Shown here: piece after piece, positions 60,901-64,000 of the stretch
How positions within the stretch are numbered: the stretch's first letter is position 1
Layout of the letters: every line of letters begins with the position of its first letter
Assembly (NCBI RefSeq): GCF_003688855.1
Contig: NZ_REFW01000001.1
Coordinates: forward strand, 1,575,252-1,639,251
DNA length: 64,000 bases
Source of the DNA: Tessaracoccus antarcticus
Lineage (GTDB): Bacteria; Actinomycetota; Actinomycetes; Propionibacteriales; Propionibacteriaceae
Direction: 5' to 3'
Notes under the pieces: generated by a model
Told to the model about the DNA's origin: nothing
The model's input: only the letters and a program-made list of their open reading frames with translations
Database searches by the model: none
Translations under genes and position numbers: made by a program

Positions 60901-62516
60901 GTGACGGCCAGGCGCAGTGCCCCTCGCAGAGCCACCATGCGGCCCTCCTCCAGTACCAACCGGGCGCGCAGCTCCCCGAAGTCGGCGCTGGGGTAGGCGC
61001 CGGCGAGCAGGTCCACGACGGAGTCGAAGACGGAGCGGTCCAGCGTGAAGTAGGGCATGGCCCGCTTCACACAGGTGAACCACTCGTCGACGTCGAGGCC
61101 GCCCTCCCCGGCGGCAACGGTGGCGGCCAGCGTCTGCTGTGCCAGCACGTCCAGCGGTGAGCGGGGAATCCGCAGCTCCTCGATGGCACCCTCCAGCATG
61201 CGGGCGGTGGCCACGGCGCTGGGGATGAGGTCGCCACGGTGCATGGGGAACACCTCCCCGCGGGACACGGCGCCCACGTGGTGGCCTGCGCGGCCGATGC
61301 GCTGCAGCGAACTGGCCACCGACGGCGGCGCGGACACCTGCACCACCTTGTCGACAGCGCCCATGTCGATGCCGAGCTCCAGTGACGACGTTGCCACCAC
61401 GCACTTCAGCTCGCCGGACTTCAGCGCCGCCTCAATCTCTGCGCGGGCTTCCTTGCTGACCGAGCCGTGGTGGGCCCTCGCGATGACGGCGGGGGCCATG
61501 CCCACCTCGTCGGAGGCCAGCATGATCTGCGCGGGTGGGCGTCGGCCGGGGGCCACGAGTGACGCCGGGTCGTGCTGCTCCGCCCACATCTCGTTGAGCC
61601 GCGAGGTCAGGCGCTCCGCCACGCGCCGGGAGTTGGTGAACACGAGCGTGGAGTTGCCCGCACAGACCGCGTCGTACACCTCGGCCTCGACGTGGGGCCA
61701 CAGGGAGCCGGTGGCCTCCGCATCCGATGCGCCGTGGCTGGCCAGCAGGGGGTCGACCTCGACGGGTGCCGCGCGGGGACCCGGGTCGGTGATGTCGTGC
61801 ACCGGCACCCGGACGTGGACGTCCCATTTCTTGTCGGAGGGCGGGGCCACGATGGACACCTCGCGGTCCCCGCCCAGGAAGGTGGCCACCTTCTCGATGG
61901 GTCGTACCGTGGCGGACAACGCGATCCGCTGCACGTCGCGCCCCACCTGGGCGTCGAGTCGTTCCAGTGACAGGGCAAGGTGGCTGCCGCGCTTGGTGCC
62001 GGCGATCGCGTGGATCTCGTCGATGATCACGGTCTCGACGTCCTGCAGGGTCGAGCGGGCCGACGACGTCAACATCAGGTACAGAGACTCGGGGGTGGTG
62101 ATGAGGACGTCGGGCGGCCGGCGGAGCAGGGCGGCGCGCTCCTTCGTGGGCGTGTCACCGCTGCGGACGCCGACGGTGATGTCCGCGACGGTCTCACCCA
62201 GCCTCTCCGCGGTGCGCCGGATTCCCACGAGCGGCGCCCGCAGGTTGCGCTCCACGTCGACGCCCAGCGCTTTCAGCGGCGACACGTACAACACCCTGGT
62301 GCCGCCGGTGCGTGGGGTGGCGGCCAGGGTGTCCAGCGCCCAGAAGAACGCGGCCAGAGTCTTGCCGGAGCCGGTGGGCGCCACGACAAGCGTGTGCTGC
62401 CCCCCGGCGATCTGCTCCCAGGCGGCCTGCTGGACGGCTGTGGGGGAGGCGAAGACGTCAGCGAACCACGTCCGGGCAGGGCCCGAGAACATGCCCAGCG
62501 GGCCCACGTCCGTCAT
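57900..62516 (-). CDS. lhr: Lhr-family DNA helicase
   Basis: 1538 aa, full-length Lhr (large helicase-related). Q/I motif VVAPTGSGKTLAAFFWALD, motif II IIDEIHAIAGTKRGSH, motif III LSATV, motif V/VI region VQVSAPPSVASSLQRIGRAGHHVG. Then winged-helix, bridge and a long C-terminal part (~850–1538) seen in mycobacterial Lhr-C. ATP-dependent 3'-5' translocation on ssDNA with RNA:DNA preference; involved in repair. The start is ATG 62516 (MTDVGPLG); an in-frame TTG at 62525 is less likely. Overlaps nei by 14 bp. Confidence 0.95.
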   Translation of the reverse strand: MTDVGPLGMFSGPARTWFADVFASPTAVQQAAWEQIAGGQHTLVVAPTGSGKTLAAFFWALDTLAATPRTGGTRVLYVSPLKALGVDVERNLRAPLVGIRRTAERLGETVADITVGVRSGDTPTKERAALLRRPPDVLITTPESLYLMLTSSARSTLQDVETVIIDEIHAIAGTKRGSHLALSLERLDAQVGRDVQRIALSATVRPIEKVATFLGGDREVSIVAPPSDKKWDVHVRVPVHDITDPGPRAAPVEVDPLLASHGASDAEATGSLWPHVEAEVYDAVCAGNSTLVFTNSRRVAERLTSRLNEMWAEQHDPASLVAPGRRPPAQIMLASDEVGMAPAVIARAHHGSVSKEARAEIEAALKSGELKCVVATSSLELGIDMGAVDKVVQVSAPPSVASSLQRIGRAGHHVGAVSRGEVFPMHRGDLIPSAVATARMLEGAIEELRIPRSPLDVLAQQTLAATVAAGEGGLDVDEWFTCVKRAMPYFTLDRSVFDSVVDLLAGAYPSADFGELRARLVLEEGRMVALRGALRLAVTSGGTIPDRGMFGVFLATDDDVGRRVGELDEEMVYESRVGDVFTLGASSWRIQEITRDQVRVTPAPGHTGRLPFWHGDAEGRPAELGLALGRFHREVLRTPEKLEQPYLDENTQTNIRTYLTEQREATGSVPDDSTIVLERFRDEVGDWRCVLHSPLGRGVLGAWALAIGEALSREAGIDVVPVASDDGIIWRLPDSDAAERLGELLTVNPEEVGAIVTEQVGGTALFAARFRECAARALLLPRRDPGRRAPLWQQRQRASQLLEVARLHPRFPIIIETVREVLQDVYDLPALVTVLQGLQRGSMRLVEVVTDHPSPFAATMLFRYTGAFMYDGDTPLAERRAATLSMDPALLAAVLGTVDLRELLDMEVIDAVEAELQHRAGPAGGMDRRVTTVDALADLPRLLGPIPLNELPGHLNDDLGEQLPDVVQALGNRVHVLQLSGREHLVAAADLGLLRDALGIPVPAGAPAADDTAGRDPVTQLIARFARTHAPFTVGQVAAAFGLGAATALLVLEREVRARRLVEGHFTPGRDGVEYCDPEVLRRIRTRCLALARAQVQPVSPSAYARFLADWHQVTDPPDSTPDEVLIALQRLAGAALPASAWETHVLPARMRAYQPSHLDQLVAEGEVVIRVRGSVGAHDPLISLVPRDDLDLLGPLGVAADDDAVALATDLRDSGGLFTELRALRQAADPGASSAALADDVWHAAELGLVAPASMAPVRARIGGSSKGAHKAARSAPRRRARLPRPGRSLMARTGTIGGPPDVAGRWYPVQDPRTAPAEQAVAQVSTWLERFGVITRGAVAADGYGGGFAAAYRVLAELEAAGKVLRGYVVEGLGGSQFATSATIDQVRDFTDSPDETPWPSGILDPAVSVLSALDPANPYGSVLPWPGHDTARPSRAAGALVVLADGVCLAHVSRGGRQLTLFPPTSPQSPTREDVAALVVRALHGAALQGRMGRVRIEEVDGQRVAATGLLDAMRGAGARVSPQGVVIEAGHARG

Positions 62517-62561
62517 GAGACGCAAGTGTGCCAGCCGGGTGTGACACTTCGACCGATCAGG

Positions 62562-63227
62562 TCAGTGCATGTCCTCGCCGGGGACTTCGGTGCCGTCGCC
62601 GGACCATTGGGTGTGCCAGAGGCCCTCGATGTCGGTTCGGAGGTAGGTGTGGGCCCCGAAGAAGTCCCGCAGGCCTTGGGTCAGGGCTGCGTTCACGCGG
62701 GGGGCGCGGGCGAGGTCGTAGTGGGCCAGGGCTGCGGAGAACACGGGGACGGGGACACCGGCCATGACTGCCTGTGCCACGACGGTGCGCCAGCCGTCCT
62801 GGCAGGTGGCCAGGTCGGCGGCCACCGATGGCGCCGTCAGGAGGGACACCAGGTTGCTGGCGGCGTACTCGGAGCGGATGCGCTCCAGTAGCTTGGCCCG
62901 GATGATGCAGCCCGCGCGCCAGATGCGCGCGACCTCGGCGACGTCGATGTTCCAGCCGTATTCCTGTGAGGCCATGCGGATCTCGTCGAGGCCTTGGGCG
63001 TAGGCGACGACTTTGCTGGCCCACAGCGCCTGGCGGATCTGTTCGATGAAGGCGTCACGATCCTCGACTGTCAGTGTGCCGGCCGGGCCCTGTAGCGCGG
63101 CCTGGGCGGCCTTGCGCAGTTGGGGATGCGACGACACGGCGCGGGCGAAGACGGATTCGGCGATGGTGTTGATGGGGGTGCCCAGGGTGAGGCCGCTCTG
63201 TACCGTCCAGGTGCCGGTGCCCTTCAT
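62562..63227 (-). pseudogene. gnd: 6-phosphogluconate dehydrogenase, C-terminal part (frameshifted from the N-part)
   Basis: 221 aa that continues the N-part exactly in family order. It starts MKGTGTWTVQSGLTLGTPINTIAESVFARA, then the all-helical dimerisation domain (YGWNIDVAEVARIWRAGCIIRAKLLERI), and ends with the conserved tail FFGAHTYLRTDIEGLWHTQWS. The ATG (63227–63225) lies in the ATGA that also ends the N-part. Insertion of one base at about 63226 would restore a continuous enzyme. It is therefore either a 1-nt deletion/sequencing error or a split enzyme translated by restart. Confidence 0.85.
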
Positions 63228-64000
63228 CCGGCGGCATCGACGATGACGTCAACGAGTGCCTTGCCCGTGCGGAGATCGACCTTGCGCAGCACCTCGGAGG
63301 TGATCTCGATGAGGTAGGAGTCGAGGTCGCCGGTGTTCCAGTTCGAGAAGACCTCAGCCATCTGGTTGTGGTCGAGTCCGAGGGCGCGCAGCAGTTCGTA
63401 GGCCTCGCCGATGGCCTGGATGTCGGCGTACTCGATGCCGTTGTGGACCATCTTCACGAAGTGTCCGGCGCCGTCGGTGCCGATCCATGTGCAGCACGCC
63501 TCCCCGTCGACGTGGGCGGAGATCTTCTCCAGGATCGGGCCGAGTGCTGCGTAGGACTCCTTCGATCCGCCGGGCATGATGGAGGGGCCCTCCAGGGCGC
63601 CCACCTCACCGCCGGAGATCCCGGCGCCGACGAAGTGCAGGCCCACCTCACGCAGACGCTTCTCGCGGATCCGGGTGTCCTCGAAGTGGGCGTTGCCGCC
63701 ATCGACGACGATGTCGCCTTCTTCCAGGAGGGGGATCAGGGAGTCGATGACTGCGTCGGTTCCGCGACCGGCCTTGACCATGCAGATGATGCGGCGTGGA
63801 CGCTCCAGCGAGGCGACGAAGTCATCGAGTTCAACGGCCGGGCGGAAATCGCCTTCGTGGCCATGTTCCTCCATGACCGCATCGGTCTTGCTGGTGGTGC
63901 GGTTGTAGAGCGCCACACGGTAGCCGTTGCGCGCGAGGTTGCGCGCGAGGTTTGAACCCATCACGGCCATGCCGATGACGCCAACGTCTGCGAGGTCCTG
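63224..64000 (-). pseudogene. gnd: 6-phosphogluconate dehydrogenase, N-terminal part (5' end outside window)
   Basis: Reads from the window edge: VGVIGMAVMGSNLARNLARNGYRVALYNRT (Rossmann/NADP site), IICMVKAGRGTDAVID, FVGAGISGGEVGALEGPSIMPGG (substrate loop) and GAGHFVKMVHNGIEYADIQ with the catalytic Lys. It stops at TGA (63224–63226) after ALVDVIVDAAG, where intact enzymes continue with KGTGxWT. This half holds the cofactor and catalytic Lys but lacks the dimer-forming helices and tail. Oxidative pentose phosphate pathway enzyme; see the C-part for the junction. Confidence 0.9.

Noticed and set aside
59763..61160. 465-aa plus-strand ORF opposite lhr
   Set aside because: Low-complexity shadow with no start signals or motifs.

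Overview
The window is a high-GC chromosomal segment from an actinobacterium. The evidence is frequent GTG starts, ATGA/GTGA gene overlaps, TANNNT -10 boxes close to start codons, and neighbourhoods such as clpS–DUF2017–murI–rph–rdgB, orn next to tRNA genes, lhr–nei and a YtrA-type GntR/ABC operon. A Propionibacteriaceae-like host fits best, but that is inference from gene content; no rRNA is present.

Left core (1–10.5 kb): the end of an unknown helical protein, then pncB diverging from a long forward run: clpS, DUF2017, a membrane protein, murI, a Cys-rich mini-protein, rph, rdgB, thyA, folA, a LOG-family protein and dinB. This is housekeeping for proteolysis, the cell wall, RNA ends and nucleotide pools. 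A secreted protein ending in a bare LPHTG motif converges on dinB, and the two stop codons share one CTAG.

Integrated element (10.77–15.46 kb): a 25-bp repeat of the tRNA-Leu 3' end flanks about 4.7 kb. It carries a two-gene cargo (a PD-(D/E)XK-like nuclease plus a 201-aa partner with a 4-bp overlap), a decayed ArdC-like antirestriction gene, and a tyrosine integrase broken by one in-frame TAA. Repeated GTGCCCAATAC arm sites lie at both ends. This is the best candidate for an undescribed (probably anti-phage) system.

Middle (15.7–31.6 kb): an alpha-galactosidase diverges from its probable ROK regulator. Then come an HD-GYP/LuxR regulator with a 3x10-bp repeat upstream, a DsrE protein, two tandem AI-2E-type transporters, YigZ, a single-Cys peroxiredoxin and a DUF3618 protein. 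A small accessory patch follows (lipoprotein, secreted repeat protein, frameshifted integrase) against tRNA-Lys and tRNA-His, then an unknown gene coupled to orn, and tRNA-Arg.

Right core (31.7–64 kb): a cupin, a 2H phosphoesterase, a PrsW protease coupled to two dynamin-like GTPases, ettA, a YtrA-type regulator with its ABC transporter, an FAD/Fe-S D-lactate-type dehydrogenase, a MarR regulator diverging from acyl-CoA ligase/thioesterase genes, an arabinose operon araBDA with a LacI repressor and a perfect palindromic operator, a sirtuin, DUF5671 membrane genes, a mazF-like remnant, nei and lhr. Last is gnd, split by an apparent 1-nt deletion, with its N-terminus beyond the window.
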